Positions 12,449 to 25,632 are shown, numbered from the stretch's first letter. The stretch is DNA of 64,000 bases from Paramecium sonneborni (GCA_905182985.1 CAJJDN010000111.1:25922-89921), one strand, 5' to 3'. A program made the numbers and translations. Notes: generated by a model not told the origin, from the letters alone.

Positions 12449-13290
12449 CAAATTAATCAACATAAATGATATTATTATTAATAAATTATTTGAAGACAAT
12501 TTCATAATTATCAATTCTCAGTTCTCAATTGATATATTAAAATATACATTATAACTAAATTAAATATTGTTGAATCTTTATCATTCAGCGATATTATACA
12601 TAAATAAATCATTGATTAAATCAAATATCATTGATAAACTTTAGATCTATTTGGCAAAAATAAGTACTTTAGTCTTTTTCCAGATGTGAGATCAGAATAT
12701 TTAAACTATAGCTGCATAACTTAATTAAAATAAATTTAGTTTAGTAATCAATTTACTAAATTGAATCATCTTTTTAAGTTATTTTAGATGTTATTCACTT
12801 GTAACCATAACTTAAAGGTAGCATTTTAATGGCCCAAAAGCTTTAATAATTTATTCTTTAATCAAATGAATTTTCGAAATTAAAATTCCTTTTTATGGTT
12901 GCTAAATTATACAATAAATTTTAAAAAGTATATAAATTTAGATCATCTTTAGAATGCATAGATCTATCAAACCGACATCTGCAAACTATTTATCGTCTTA
13001 GATTTTAGGAATTAATTGAGCTTTGGAGAGAATTATGATTTACCAACTTTTCAATTAGGAAGTAGACTATAAATCATTTAAATGAGAAACAATATTAAGT
13101 TACCAGTTTGAATTATTTTTAATATCTTATTGAGTATTTTAGTGTTCATATAAATTATCAAACCTATTAAAAGATTTCTCAAACTTCAAAGCCTGCCTAT
13201 GGCATATTATATCAGGACTTCTGATCTAAATAAAGTGGATAGACAATCAAACTCATATTTATTGTTTAATTTTCAAATAATGCAGCAATT
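12449..13290. other. Intergenic, possibly the eroded 3' end of the cysteine-rich pseudogene
   Basis: AT-rich; minus-strand frames show only short protein-like runs broken by TGA. It may include the eroded C-terminal part of the cysteine-rich gene to the right. Nothing else recognised. Confidence 0.4.
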
Positions 13291-13904
13291 CAAGTTTATG
13301 TTTTTATAATTTATTGATATTTAAATATTTTAATGATATACTTACATAAATGGAAATAAATTTAATTTAAATTAATCAGTTTACTTCATTGCAATAAATA
13401 CAATAATCCACAAAATTATTCAAATAATCAAAATTATAAATATAACCATCATAACATTATTCATAACCTTGAATTAAAGATTCTATATTAACAATTTAAA
13501 AATGTATCTTAACCTATAAAGTTTACAATAAAAACAACCAATATTTTAATCGCATTCTTCATCTGATAATATAATACCATCTCCACATAAAGATTGGTAA
13601 AAATTTATTATTGTAGTAAAATAATATCCATCTTTAAAATCTAGGCAGGCAGATTCCTTGAAATCATTAAATCTTGATAAAGTCAAAGTAGATTTATTGA
13701 AATATAATTAATTTACACTATAGAGTCAATTTGAAATATTCATTAACATCTTCAAATTAATATCTTTTGTAAATTTAAAAATTATTTTTTAATTTTATTT
13801 TAAATTGACAAAATTCATTAGAGTCATTATAATTCTACTCTTCTAAATTATTATACGAATAATCACATAGATCTTGATATTTTGGATTGCATATACATGA
13901 ATAG

Positions 13905-14292
13905 GATAACATTTTCTTTAGATTAAAAGATAACCTTCTTTACAATCATAACATTATCCCTGAATACAATTTAAATAAAAATCTTGATAAGTGAATTAAT
14001 AAAAATGACATCCATCTTCCTAAATAAAATTGCCATCATCACATTCTTCATTTAAGGTAACTATAACATAAATTATCAATTTTTGAATATCCAGAATTAA
14101 TTTTGACATCCTTTTTATGATAAAATAAGGCCATTTTAGCAATGTTCATTATGGTAATTTAATAGAATTAATAGAATCTCCACATTTAGGTTGAACATAT
14201 TATTTTATTAGATCTTATATCCAATACATGTATTATTGATACAATATTAACAAATATCAGATTTTAAACATCTATATTAACCATAGATAGGA
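13905..14292. repeat. 388-bp direct repeat, copy 1 (left edge of the N gap)
   Basis: By eye identical to 15035-15422. It ends exactly where the N run begins, and the second copy starts exactly where the run ends, which is the signature of two contig ends that overlap but were not merged. Confidence 0.9.
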
Positions 14293-15034
14293 NNNNNNNN
14301 NNNNNNNNNNNNNNNNNNNNNNNNNNNNNNNNNNNNNNNNNNNNNNNNNNNNNNNNNNNNNNNNNNNNNNNNNNNNNNNNNNNNNNNNNNNNNNNNNNNN
14401 NNNNNNNNNNNNNNNNNNNNNNNNNNNNNNNNNNNNNNNNNNNNNNNNNNNNNNNNNNNNNNNNNNNNNNNNNNNNNNNNNNNNNNNNNNNNNNNNNNNN
14501 NNNNNNNNNNNNNNNNNNNNNNNNNNNNNNNNNNNNNNNNNNNNNNNNNNNNNNNNNNNNNNNNNNNNNNNNNNNNNNNNNNNNNNNNNNNNNNNNNNNN
14601 NNNNNNNNNNNNNNNNNNNNNNNNNNNNNNNNNNNNNNNNNNNNNNNNNNNNNNNNNNNNNNNNNNNNNNNNNNNNNNNNNNNNNNNNNNNNNNNNNNNN
14701 NNNNNNNNNNNNNNNNNNNNNNNNNNNNNNNNNNNNNNNNNNNNNNNNNNNNNNNNNNNNNNNNNNNNNNNNNNNNNNNNNNNNNNNNNNNNNNNNNNNN
14801 NNNNNNNNNNNNNNNNNNNNNNNNNNNNNNNNNNNNNNNNNNNNNNNNNNNNNNNNNNNNNNNNNNNNNNNNNNNNNNNNNNNNNNNNNNNNNNNNNNNN
14901 NNNNNNNNNNNNNNNNNNNNNNNNNNNNNNNNNNNNNNNNNNNNNNNNNNNNNNNNNNNNNNNNNNNNNNNNNNNNNNNNNNNNNNNNNNNNNNNNNNNN
15001 NNNNNNNNNNNNNNNNNNNNNNNNNNNNNNNNNN
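14293..15034. other. Assembly gap (742 N)
   Basis: A run of N inside the cysteine-rich pseudogene. Any open frame called across it is meaningless. Confidence 0.99.
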
Positions 15035-15422
15035 GATAACATTTTCTTTAGATTAAAAGATAACCTTCTTTACAATCATAACATTATCCCTGAATACAAT
15101 TTAAATAAAAATCTTGATAAGTGAATTAATAAAAATGACATCCATCTTCCTAAATAAAATTGCCATCATCACATTCTTCATTTAAGGTAACTATAACATA
15201 AATTATCAATTTTTGAATATCCAGAATTAATTTTGACATCCTTTTTATGATAAAATAAGGCCATTTTAGCAATGTTCATTATGGTAATTTAATAGAATTA
15301 ATAGAATCTCCACATTTAGGTTGAACATATTATTTTATTAGATCTTATATCCAATACATGTATTATTGATACAATATTAACAAATATCAGATTTTAAACA
15401 TCTATATTAACCATAGATAGGA
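15035..15422. repeat. 388-bp direct repeat, copy 2 (right edge of the N gap)
   Basis: Second copy of 13905-14292. If the gap is false, joining copy 1 to the sequence after copy 2 gives a continuous reading through the cysteine-rich region. Confidence 0.9.
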
Positions 15423-16240
15423 GATTATACAAAGTCTTAAGAATAATCAAATAATTCTCTAACATATCTATAAGGATCAAGTGACAAGAGGAAAGCAATA
15501 ATAAAGTTTAGGCTTAAATCCATAAAACTCACAACTTATTTACAAGTATTTGTGTTATAATCACATTTATTACATCCAATCCTACCAAAATATTTACAAT
15601 TTTTGCAACCATCTTAATCATTTAAATTACCATTATCACATTATTCATTTGCAATTATAATTTAATCTTCACAAACTTCTTTACATCTCCATGAATTATA
15701 TTATGGATCAATTACCATCCTTTAGTTTCACACTCTTAACACTAACCTTTGATACACTTTGTACATTAAGGTTAACATTAATATTAACAATTATAGCATC
15801 CATCATATTCAAATTCAAAATCACGCTTTTCAAAACCAGTAACTAATTAATCTCCACAAATCTCAAGACATGGTAAGGTTGTCTATTAATTACATTTGTC
15901 AAACAATGTTTTGGACATTTAAATTAACAATTATAACATAAATCATCCATATCCTTTTTTCCATCTTCACATTGTTCATATCCTTAAATTAGAGAATCTC
16001 CACAAGTAGGTAGACATTATTAATTTTGTACTCAAAGATGTGCCAATCAAATCTGATTCACAGTATTGATATCATAATCTTCATTTATTGGGCAATCTAA
16101 ACATTAATAATTCTATGCATTTAATTATCACAAAAAACAATCTAAATATAATTATGACTAAAAATAACCTTATTAACATTATCCAATAAAATCATTTGAA
16201 TTGTAATATAAACAATTCGTACCAGTTGGACCATTGCAGC

Positions 16241-17734
16241 TTTCACATATTTTATCATAAATCAAACATTTAACTACTTAAATAACAGAATAATATCCAG
16301 TTTAGCATGAACATTATCCTTTCATATCATTTTTAGAGCAATCGAGACAATATGAAGAACTTAACATTATTGAATTGTAAGGACAAACAAAGCATTAATT
16401 TGTCTCTTCATATTAATTTTGTTTACAAAAACATCCCAATTTGCTATTGATATACGTTACTTTACTAGCAGTGTAATTAAAAGAAGATAAAAATTCTATT
16501 AGCCTTTTAAGAATTATGCCCCAGTTCGTGAAATCAAACTGTAATTAAAATAATCGTAATGATCTAATTTATTCTGAAAATCTTCTACAAGAATTTTAAT
16601 ATCTATTATATATTTATTTGAATACATCTTATCTAATCATTAAAGTCCTTACAATAAGTATTAACACCCTATCTTTATTATCTTTTAATATAATTTGGTA
16701 TTGTAGTTGTAAATACAAATATTGTCTCAATCTAAATAATAATCATTTTAATATTTCATGCATTTATATGATACATCACACAATTAAAATAATTTGTATA
16801 TAGATGAGACTAATATTCAATATATCTTAATCCTCAACCTGCTGTTGATTTACTAATATTGCAGTAAACTAAAGAGGTTTTATTGAAATGTCAAAATATC
16901 CATATAAATTAAATTAATATGAGTTAGAATATGTTGAATATTACTAAGAGGCATTATATCTAAATACCTAAATTTATGTAATTATATTCCTGAATTGTTT
17001 ACAGATTGATCCATAATAAGTAAAGTTAATTTAAATTCCACAATCAAAATGGAATGTCATTGAAAATATAAAGACTAATTATAAATACAAAATAATATCT
17101 ATCTTTGTATGTTAGATCTAGATATCTAGTAATTAGAGATTAAAGCTTGAAAATGAAACTATTTTAATAATTTAATGAAGTTAAAGATAGTCAATAAACA
17201 ATGGATCTTAAATTATGATCCACTTTAAAAAATTAGTAAGGTCTTGATTTATGTTTTAAATCAAATTATAAAAAATTTGATTTACTAGAGTTAAAAAACA
17301 ATTTACCTCCTCAAAATTTACAAGATGTCCAAGTTTTTTCAATTTAAACTAGTAGAATAAATAAAAGGTCTGACTATAATATAAGGTTGCATTTAGGAAC
17401 TATAGAAAAACCTGATTAAAAGTAATATCTTGGTGGATGAGAAGAACAAACACATTAATAGGAGTTTCAAAATAGCAACTTATAGATTGGCTTTATTTAA
17501 TTCCAATTACAAAATGGATGGCAATAATATGTTAATATTCTATAATTTTTAATTGAAACTTAACCATTTCCAACATTTGATGATGGTATGATTAAATTTT
17601 CAGAGTATAGATATAGCAATAAAAAGTTAACTTACCAAAAAATTATTGCTTTGCCATTTATCAATTGGTGAACTATACTTAAAAGTATAAGAAAATTTCC
17701 AAATTGGAATTAAACCAAACCATTTGACAATGTA
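16241..17734. repeat. 1494-bp direct repeat, copy 1
   Basis: Repeated without visible change at 17736-19229; the copies are separated by one N. It carries the N-terminal third of the cysteine-rich pseudogene. A tandem duplication this perfect with an N at the junction most likely reflects an unmerged contig overlap. Confidence 0.9.
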
Positions 17735-17735
17735 N

Positions 17736-19229
17736 TTTCACATATTTTATCATAAATCAAACATTTAACTACTTAAATAACAGAATAATATCCAGTTTAG
17801 CATGAACATTATCCTTTCATATCATTTTTAGAGCAATCGAGACAATATGAAGAACTTAACATTATTGAATTGTAAGGACAAACAAAGCATTAATTTGTCT
17901 CTTCATATTAATTTTGTTTACAAAAACATCCCAATTTGCTATTGATATACGTTACTTTACTAGCAGTGTAATTAAAAGAAGATAAAAATTCTATTAGCCT
18001 TTTAAGAATTATGCCCCAGTTCGTGAAATCAAACTGTAATTAAAATAATCGTAATGATCTAATTTATTCTGAAAATCTTCTACAAGAATTTTAATATCTA
18101 TTATATATTTATTTGAATACATCTTATCTAATCATTAAAGTCCTTACAATAAGTATTAACACCCTATCTTTATTATCTTTTAATATAATTTGGTATTGTA
18201 GTTGTAAATACAAATATTGTCTCAATCTAAATAATAATCATTTTAATATTTCATGCATTTATATGATACATCACACAATTAAAATAATTTGTATATAGAT
18301 GAGACTAATATTCAATATATCTTAATCCTCAACCTGCTGTTGATTTACTAATATTGCAGTAAACTAAAGAGGTTTTATTGAAATGTCAAAATATCCATAT
18401 AAATTAAATTAATATGAGTTAGAATATGTTGAATATTACTAAGAGGCATTATATCTAAATACCTAAATTTATGTAATTATATTCCTGAATTGTTTACAGA
18501 TTGATCCATAATAAGTAAAGTTAATTTAAATTCCACAATCAAAATGGAATGTCATTGAAAATATAAAGACTAATTATAAATACAAAATAATATCTATCTT
18601 TGTATGTTAGATCTAGATATCTAGTAATTAGAGATTAAAGCTTGAAAATGAAACTATTTTAATAATTTAATGAAGTTAAAGATAGTCAATAAACAATGGA
18701 TCTTAAATTATGATCCACTTTAAAAAATTAGTAAGGTCTTGATTTATGTTTTAAATCAAATTATAAAAAATTTGATTTACTAGAGTTAAAAAACAATTTA
18801 CCTCCTCAAAATTTACAAGATGTCCAAGTTTTTTCAATTTAAACTAGTAGAATAAATAAAAGGTCTGACTATAATATAAGGTTGCATTTAGGAACTATAG
18901 AAAAACCTGATTAAAAGTAATATCTTGGTGGATGAGAAGAACAAACACATTAATAGGAGTTTCAAAATAGCAACTTATAGATTGGCTTTATTTAATTCCA
19001 ATTACAAAATGGATGGCAATAATATGTTAATATTCTATAATTTTTAATTGAAACTTAACCATTTCCAACATTTGATGATGGTATGATTAAATTTTCAGAG
19101 TATAGATATAGCAATAAAAAGTTAACTTACCAAAAAATTATTGCTTTGCCATTTATCAATTGGTGAACTATACTTAAAAGTATAAGAAAATTTCCAAATT
19201 GGAATTAAACCAAACCATTTGACAATGTA
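17736..19229. repeat. 1494-bp direct repeat, copy 2
   Basis: Second copy of 16241-17734 after the single N at 17735. Only this copy continues into the putative signal-peptide exon at its right end. Confidence 0.9.
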
Positions 19230-19430
19230 ACTTGAGAAAAAAAAATGAATAAAAATAAGTTCCCCTATTTTATAATTTCATTAAGATTATAGACATCATA
19301 AAATTTAACTATTGGACAATTGTGATATAGCTTATAGATGGATTAACACAAATTATGAAATTTGCTAGTTTAGACTTATTGTCAAAATTAACAAAATCAC
19401 CTGAATAAAAAGTAACATTTTAACCATCAT

Positions 19431-20130
19431 ACTCTGTAAATGTGATATGTTAGGATAATAAACTCTAATCGTTAATCCATATAGAAAATTAGAGACATAA
19501 ACGGTATGATAGATAAAGTAAACATAAAAATAAATAGATAAGAATAATACTTTAAGATGTATAAAAATTCAAATTTATATATTCAAATTTTATAATGATT
19601 TCCATTACGTCAGAGTCTGCTAACATTATCAGAGAAAAAATGAACAATTTCATTCATTAAATAAAAAACTCTAAGAGTATCAAAAAATTATAAATAAAAA
19701 AATCATTAATTTTTATAAAAATATTAAATTTTTTAATGTTTAATAGAATTAATAAAAAATAAAAGTATATTAAGAAAGCTAATAAATTAATCATATTCAT
19801 ACATATATTTTGATTTAAGTATAGACTGGTTGAAACAAGAAGTATTAAAATGATTCCTTCCTATTTATTAAATTTTAATACTGCATTAATATACAAATTT
19901 TATTATTGATTGATGAAATGATGCCCTTCTAAGATGCAAAAATTGTTAAAATTGATTTTTTGTAAAAAGATTAGAGCTAAATAAGATTTAAGTTATTCAA
20001 TGAATATAAATCAACATAATATTTAATTATGTGTCTGATATATTGATATTATGTAAAAATATTACATGATTTATCTTATCAAAACTAATTTATATATTCT
20101 TTATAGACAAAATATATTTGAAAAGTCTCT
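19431..20130. other. AT-rich DNA without recognised features
   Basis: No convincing frame on either strand; mostly A/T runs. Confidence 0.5.
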
Positions 20131-20560
20131 AAATAAATGAGTGATGTACAATAGAAGGTCAAAGTGAAATCGTATGTTCGTTATGTTTTTCTCTTGTTGG
20201 AATAATTTTAGCATCTATTAGTTAAGTTAAATCTATTTGATTATGGGATGTAAAATCTGGGGGGGTCTCGAGATAATTACCAGTACATTTGAGCTATGCT
20301 CATTCCATATGCTTTTCTCTAGATGGTGCAAAGTTAGTATCTTGGTCAAGATAATAAACAATTGGGTTTTGTGTATCATCTAGAGGTTTGGATTATTCTA
20401 TTCGATTATTGAATATAAATCAGGAGGAGAAGAATAAAGATTATTAATTGGAAATTAAAGCTATGTTCATACAGTATGCTTTTATCTAGATGGAAATAAA
20501 TTGGCATCTAGTTGCAAAGATAAATCTATTTTTTTAAGGGATATAAAACAGCCGAACAAA
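20130..20560 (+). pseudogene. WD40 relic
   Basis: Three eroded blades of the same family as the array at 1-1.6 kb are visible (C-F-S-L-V-G-I-I-L-A-S, then L-W-D-V-K-S-G, then S-I-C-F-S-L-D-G, then S-I-R-L-L-N-I). They are split between frames and interrupted by TGA. A GGGGGG run near 20259 and several indels break the repeats. There is no start or intact C-terminus. Confidence 0.75.
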
Positions 20561-21479
20561 AAACATTTTTATTAAAGGATATATATAATACGAAAACAGC
20601 ATATTTTTTGTACTATTAAAATATTAATATACCAATTTTTATTATTGGAAAAAACTGATTCAAATTTACTATGATATTGGAATTGTTATTTGAATACGAT
20701 AACTAAAGCCAAATAGCTAATTAAGGGAAAATTTTAAGATTTTTGCTAGGTTTATTCTATAATTTCCTTAAAAAAAATAAAAATGAATATTTAAAATAAC
20801 AACTAACTATTTTTTACTCTAATATCTAATAAACATAAAGAAATAGTTTATTTAAATTATTTTATGAGGTTAATTGTATTTTACTTCAAAAGATTAGTAA
20901 TATATTTCAAATATGGATTTGATACTCTCATTTATTGTTAAATTTTGATTGAACTTTAACAGCTTTATTTCTTTATTTGAATATGAAAAATACTAAAGGG
21001 TTTGTCTGTTATAGGTATTGTTTATTTTATCAAGTAGAGAAAAGAATCAATAAAACATAGAGTTTATTAGAAAAATGATGATAGAAGTAAGTAAAACATA
21101 AATGCAATTTATATATTATTTAAGAATATTGGGTCTATTCCTTCCACTTTAAAGGAATAATTACAACCAGATTGATTCAATCCTTAATAAATTGACATAC
21201 CTAATATTTTTGACCAATCATTATTTAAGAAGATCAATTTTTACATTGAAAAAGAAATAAAATTGAAATTATCGATCCCAGTTAATATTTCAAGAACTGC
21301 CCTTTTAACAGTTAAGAAGTTTGAAAATGATAAAAATAGGTATCATCATAATTATAATTAGATATCCATATTATCAATTGTTATTTTAATAGAGTTGCCT
21401 AAAAGTTAGAGTTGATTTACAACATTTTCTTTCAAATTATATTTTATTTACTTATGATTGATAATGCTTAATTTAATTC
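20561..21479. other. AT-rich DNA without recognised features
   Basis: Nothing beyond short chance frames is visible. Confidence 0.5.
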
Positions 21480-21660
21480 AAATCATGATCTGGAAGTTTT
21501 AAATTATGGCGAGAATCATAGATATCTCCATTATTTTGATTATTATCATCACATTACTCATATGATTAAACAAGAACTCCATCACCACAAATAGAAATGC
21601 TTTTATTAGATTCCTTGTCTGTAAAAAGATCATGGATTGATTTATAATAATCACAATCAA
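21480..21660 (-). pseudogene. Fragment of a cysteine-rich repeat gene
   Basis: On the minus strand one repeat of the same type as the large pseudogene can be read: I-C-G-D-G-V-L-V-Q-S-Y-E-Q-C-D-D-N-N. The second half of the repeat (D-G-C...C) is missing and neither side continues. It is a dispersed relic of the same surface-protein family. Confidence 0.65.
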
Positions 21661-21699
21661 TAAAAATATGATTGGCATTAATTTTGATTTTTTAGCGCT

Positions 21700-22830
21700 A
21701 ATGAGAGCACGAATAATCTTTTTTTGATTTAAATTTTTTATAAATAATGGCTATTGTATGAATTATATTGTTATAAATCTTCATGAAACTTTTAATGATT
21801 GAATTGTGTTTAAAAATTAGTGTTATTTTATCGGATTTTAACTTTTTATAAAATTTAATGAAACTTTAATTATTTATATATATTTTTTATAAAATTTATT
21901 TTAAAAAACACAAAGAATATCTAATATATTTTATAAAATGATATTATAACAAATAAATATGATCTTTGATGATTTGTATTTTTAACAAATTCAACTCCTT
22001 TTTTTTTAAAAAGAAATGATCCTTTTATATTTTGCAATTTTTATATAAAATATTTTTTTTAAATTAATGATTTGTTTTGGTTTGTTTTATTTTAAATGCA
22101 ATTCAAATCAAGTTTTTTTTTTCTAATTTATAAAAGGAGAGTAAAATTATTTTTATATTTTTATACGATACAAATAAACTTTAAATGATTTGCTATTTAT
22201 ATAAAAATTAATGATCTTTTATGTTTTGAATTTTATAATGTTTTGAATTTTTTATAAAATTCAATGAAACTTAAACTGATTTAATATTTAAAAAAACAAT
22301 ATCTTATAAATTTATGTTTTGTTTTTTTTAAAAAAAATTTCTGTTACTTTTAACGATTTGTTTTTTTTTAAATTTAATGATCGTTTTATGTTTTCTATTT
22401 TTCATAAAATTCCAAATAATTTAATGATCTGATATTTTATCAAACTAAATGGCTTTTTGTGTTTGTAAATTTTAGAAAACTTTTAATAATCGATATATTT
22501 TTTAAATTTAATTATCTTTTAATGGTTTTTAGTTATTATAAAATTAAATAAAACTTTAAATGACTTGATATTTTTTCAAAAAATAATGATCTTTTTGTGT
22601 TTTGAAATTTTAACAAATTTTATGAAACTTTAAATGATTTGATTTTTATTAAATTAAGATCTTTTTAAGAAAATTAATGAGACTTTAAAATGACTTATTT
22701 TATTATTTATAAAAATAAATGATTTTTATGATTCAAAATTTTTTAGTATATTTTATAGTAATTTAATGATTTTAATTTTTCATAAAATTTAATGAAACTT
22801 ATAAATATTAAATATTTTATATATTCTTCA
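21700..22830. repeat. Degenerate AT-rich tandem-like repeat tract
   Basis: The same phrases recur in the same order about a dozen times with drift: AATGATCTTTTTATGTTTTG, then ATTTTTTATAAAATT, then AATGAAACTTTAAATGATTT. The apparent unit is roughly 70-80 bp but is too diverged to fix by eye. There is no coding potential. It looks like an old satellite or expanded simple sequence. Confidence 0.55.
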
Positions 22831-24335
22831 AATTTATACAAAATTTAAATGTTTAAGTATCATGTTAAAAATTATACTAAATTTTTTTAATTTTTTAAAG
22901 CTTTAGATAATTGTAGTTGATTAGATACAGTCGAATTTTTTATTAAAATAAGTTTTGACCTTAAATTATATTAATTATTAAAAAAATGCTCAGATCAACC
23001 ACTTTCACGTTTTGATCATCTTTAAAACTCAAGTCTCAAAGGGTTTCAAGTTTGAAATGAAAAAATTTAATAAAACAACCCTCTTAATTAATTTTTTAGC
23101 GGAAAACTTAACTTAATAAAAACTTCAAGAGTATTTATATAAATATAAATGATCTTATTTTATATGATTTTAGTTTTTAAATTTTACTTGATCTTATCAA
23201 ATTTAAATTATTAATGAAATTTTTAAAAGATTATTTTTTTTAAATTAAATTATTTTATCAAAAAAATAATAATTACTATTCTTTAATTTGATTGTTTTAT
23301 TAAGAGGGTCCACCTCAGAAAAAAAAAATATTTTTAAATATTTTGCCAAGCTTAAAATCTAGTTATCAAAAAAACATTTATTTCTAAATTAAAAGTTATT
23401 CTTCCTTCATTAATCTAATAAATATTCTGTTCTTAAATAAAATTTTCTTGAAAATTCAATATGAAGGCATAAATGAATATTTAATTTCCCTGATAGAATT
23501 TTTATAGAAAATCTACTATATAAGCTTCAGAAGACTGGAGATAATTAAATAAGATAAATGTGCTAAAAAATCCATGACAATCTTTTCTTAATTTATTTTA
23601 CTGAGATATTTCTGAATATTTTATTAAATTATTAAATCGGTAGATAGAAATAATTATAAAAATTTCCATACCTTGTCAAACAATCAGAAAATCGTTCTTT
23701 GACGTACTGTAATTTAAAGTATAATAATCAAGAAATATAAGGTTTATTTTTTAAAATGCAATTTAACTAAAATAATCGCCTGGTTTAGCCAGAATTAATT
23801 CTCAGATTATCTTTAAAAAGAATTTTATAAATCTGGCTTATTGATATATTGATTCTACTATTTAAAGACTAAAGGAATAAAAGTGGAATTTTAAATAAAT
23901 TTTAGAATAATATAGAGCAATAAAATTTTTAAATCAATTTAACTTTAAAGATACATTGAAAGTTGCACTAATCATTTCAATCGTAACTAGCCATTTTCTT
24001 TTTTTTCAATTATCCTTCAGTGAGAAAGGAATTCTTTCATCACAATTTTGAAGATTAAACATAAATTATTCAAAAAATGTGACAAAAAAGTACTTGTGTT
24101 TTTACGTAGTGTATATATTAATTCACAAAAATTATCATCATTAAATATTGTTTATAAATTTGATTTATGGGTTCTTTTTTATGCATTAAGCAATAAAAGC
24201 ATGTAATTATCAAATAAAAAAAAGTAACAAAAAAAATATGATAATATTATTATTAAGAGAACTTATTTTATACAATTATATAAAGAAAGTGTAATTTTCT
24301 GTTTATTATTAATATATTTTTAATAAAAAAGATCA
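22831..24335. other. AT-rich gene-free DNA with a spaced inverted repeat
   Basis: No gene seen. An 11-nt motif ACCCTCTTAAT near 23083 recurs inverted near 23297, about 200 bp apart. The 5' flank of the lectin gene occupies the right end. Confidence 0.45.
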
Positions 24336-25632
24336 ATGATGCTACTTTTATTTCTGTTTCTTGTTTCATAATCTACGCTATTAACTTATGACTCAGGATT
24401 TTTTGATGCTATTTCAGCAAATTGCATAGTTTATTATTAAGAAACAAAAACAATCACTTTCAATGGGGCTTTTTACAATATTCCTTAAGTATTTTTGGGT
24501 CTGGAATGTTTTGATTCTTAGCATCCAACTGAATTTAGAATCACAATTTAGAATGTTCAAAAAACAAGTAAAAAATAATTAATTATTTAAGGTTTCGATA
24601 TATCTGTAAGTTGTTACACAACGCTGGTAATTTATCATATTAAATATTATTGGTATGCAATAGATGATGATAGAATACAGGTGATTAATAGTTTTAATAA
24701 TTTACTTCCAGATGATTAAACATTTAATCACTAAATTCCAAATGCAAATAAAGGCATAATTTCAATTATAAGTTTTGGAGTATAAGGTGGTATCGATTTC
24801 TAATTATCTGTAATTTTCAAATAAATAAATAAATAGATTACCTCTATAACAAGCACTTAAGTATCTGTTGATCTTACAAATAATTTAAACTTAAAATCGC
24901 TTGGTTATTAAGTTATTTTAGGAGTTGAAGAAGCCTTTTATGATACCTAGATTATACATCACACAAATACTTACAACAGCGGTGTTTTGACTTAATAACC
25001 AAATAGTTGGTTGTTTTTGGGTTATTCTGGTATTACATAAGCCTCAGGCAGTGGCTTTAGATAACAATTTGAGCGAACATCTATTTCTTAATCTTATAAA
25101 GTAAACACATGTATATTATTGCATCAATTATTGTTTAGGGTATGGACCTTTTATAGTAGCTTATCATGTCAGAACTTGGATAACTTATTAATTTACAACA
25201 TATAAGGCATTTGAATGTTATACTATTAGAATCTCATAGTTATTTGATTTAGAAGTGTCAATTAAACCTTAAATTTATATTGATATTAATGAAATTAATT
25301 AATCTTTTTCATCATCATCAAGTTTAATTATTGATAAACCTATTAAAAAATTAACTGTGAGAACATATATGAAATGTGTTAAATCCAAAAAAATAGTTAG
25401 CAAATTTTTAAAATGTGAGGCTTGTTCAACTTAAAATTACTATTAGTTTTAACATTATTGTCATGGAACTATTAATGAGATCAATTATTTCCCTAAATTT
25501 CAATTAAACTAATCAGCTTATAAAGAAATAAATATTGTCATATCATCTGATAAAATCACCGTTACTTAGATATTACGTAACCAACAAGTGTCGAATAAAA
25601 TACTGTTAGAAATCTAAATTTAAGCTTTATGA
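24336..25632 (+). CDS. Secreted H-type lectin-domain protein
   Basis: 422 residues after removing a 28-nt intron (25111-25138). The intron turns an apparent frameshift into a continuous W-Y-G-P-F...T-W-I-T-Y-Q sequence. The N-terminus (M-M-L-L-L-F-L-F-L-V-S) is a signal peptide. Residues about 25-105 match the H-type lectin pattern: T-I-T-F-N-G-A-F-Y-N-I-P-Q-V, a long run of beta-strand-like sequence, G-F-D-I-S-V and Y-W-Y-A-I. A second beta-rich region and a cysteine-containing C-terminal part follow. Large families of such proteins are encoded in Paramecium; a carbohydrate-binding secreted role is inferred from the domain. No TGA or frame break remains, so this is an intact gene in a relic-rich neighbourhood. 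A fragment of a close paralogue lies inverted at 26311-26425. Confidence 0.85.

Larger units (their letters stand above)
13290..19430 (-). pseudogene. Decayed cysteine-rich surface-protein gene (DUF4215/Myxo-disulfide-like repeats)
   Basis: Reading right to left, an ATG at 19430 gives a signal-peptide-like start (M-V-K-M-L-L-F-I-Q-V-I-L-L-I). About 250 residues of non-repetitive sequence follow, then furin/GCC2-like C-x-x-C runs (about 16450-16140). After these come blocks of the type C-G-D-x...E-Q-C-D-D-G-N...D-G-C...C at about 16000, 15860, 15650, 14050 and 13580. These blocks are the disulfide-rich repeats of large ciliate surface proteins. The blocks sit in different frames and are separated by in-frame TGA codons, so the gene is decayed or badly sequenced. 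The span includes the N gap (14293-15034), a single N at 17735 and two artefactual-looking direct duplications, so its true length is shorter than shown. Ends are approximate. Confidence 0.65.

Noticed and set aside
14272..15042. 256-residue minus-strand ORF
   Set aside because: It is almost entirely N; an artefact of the gap.
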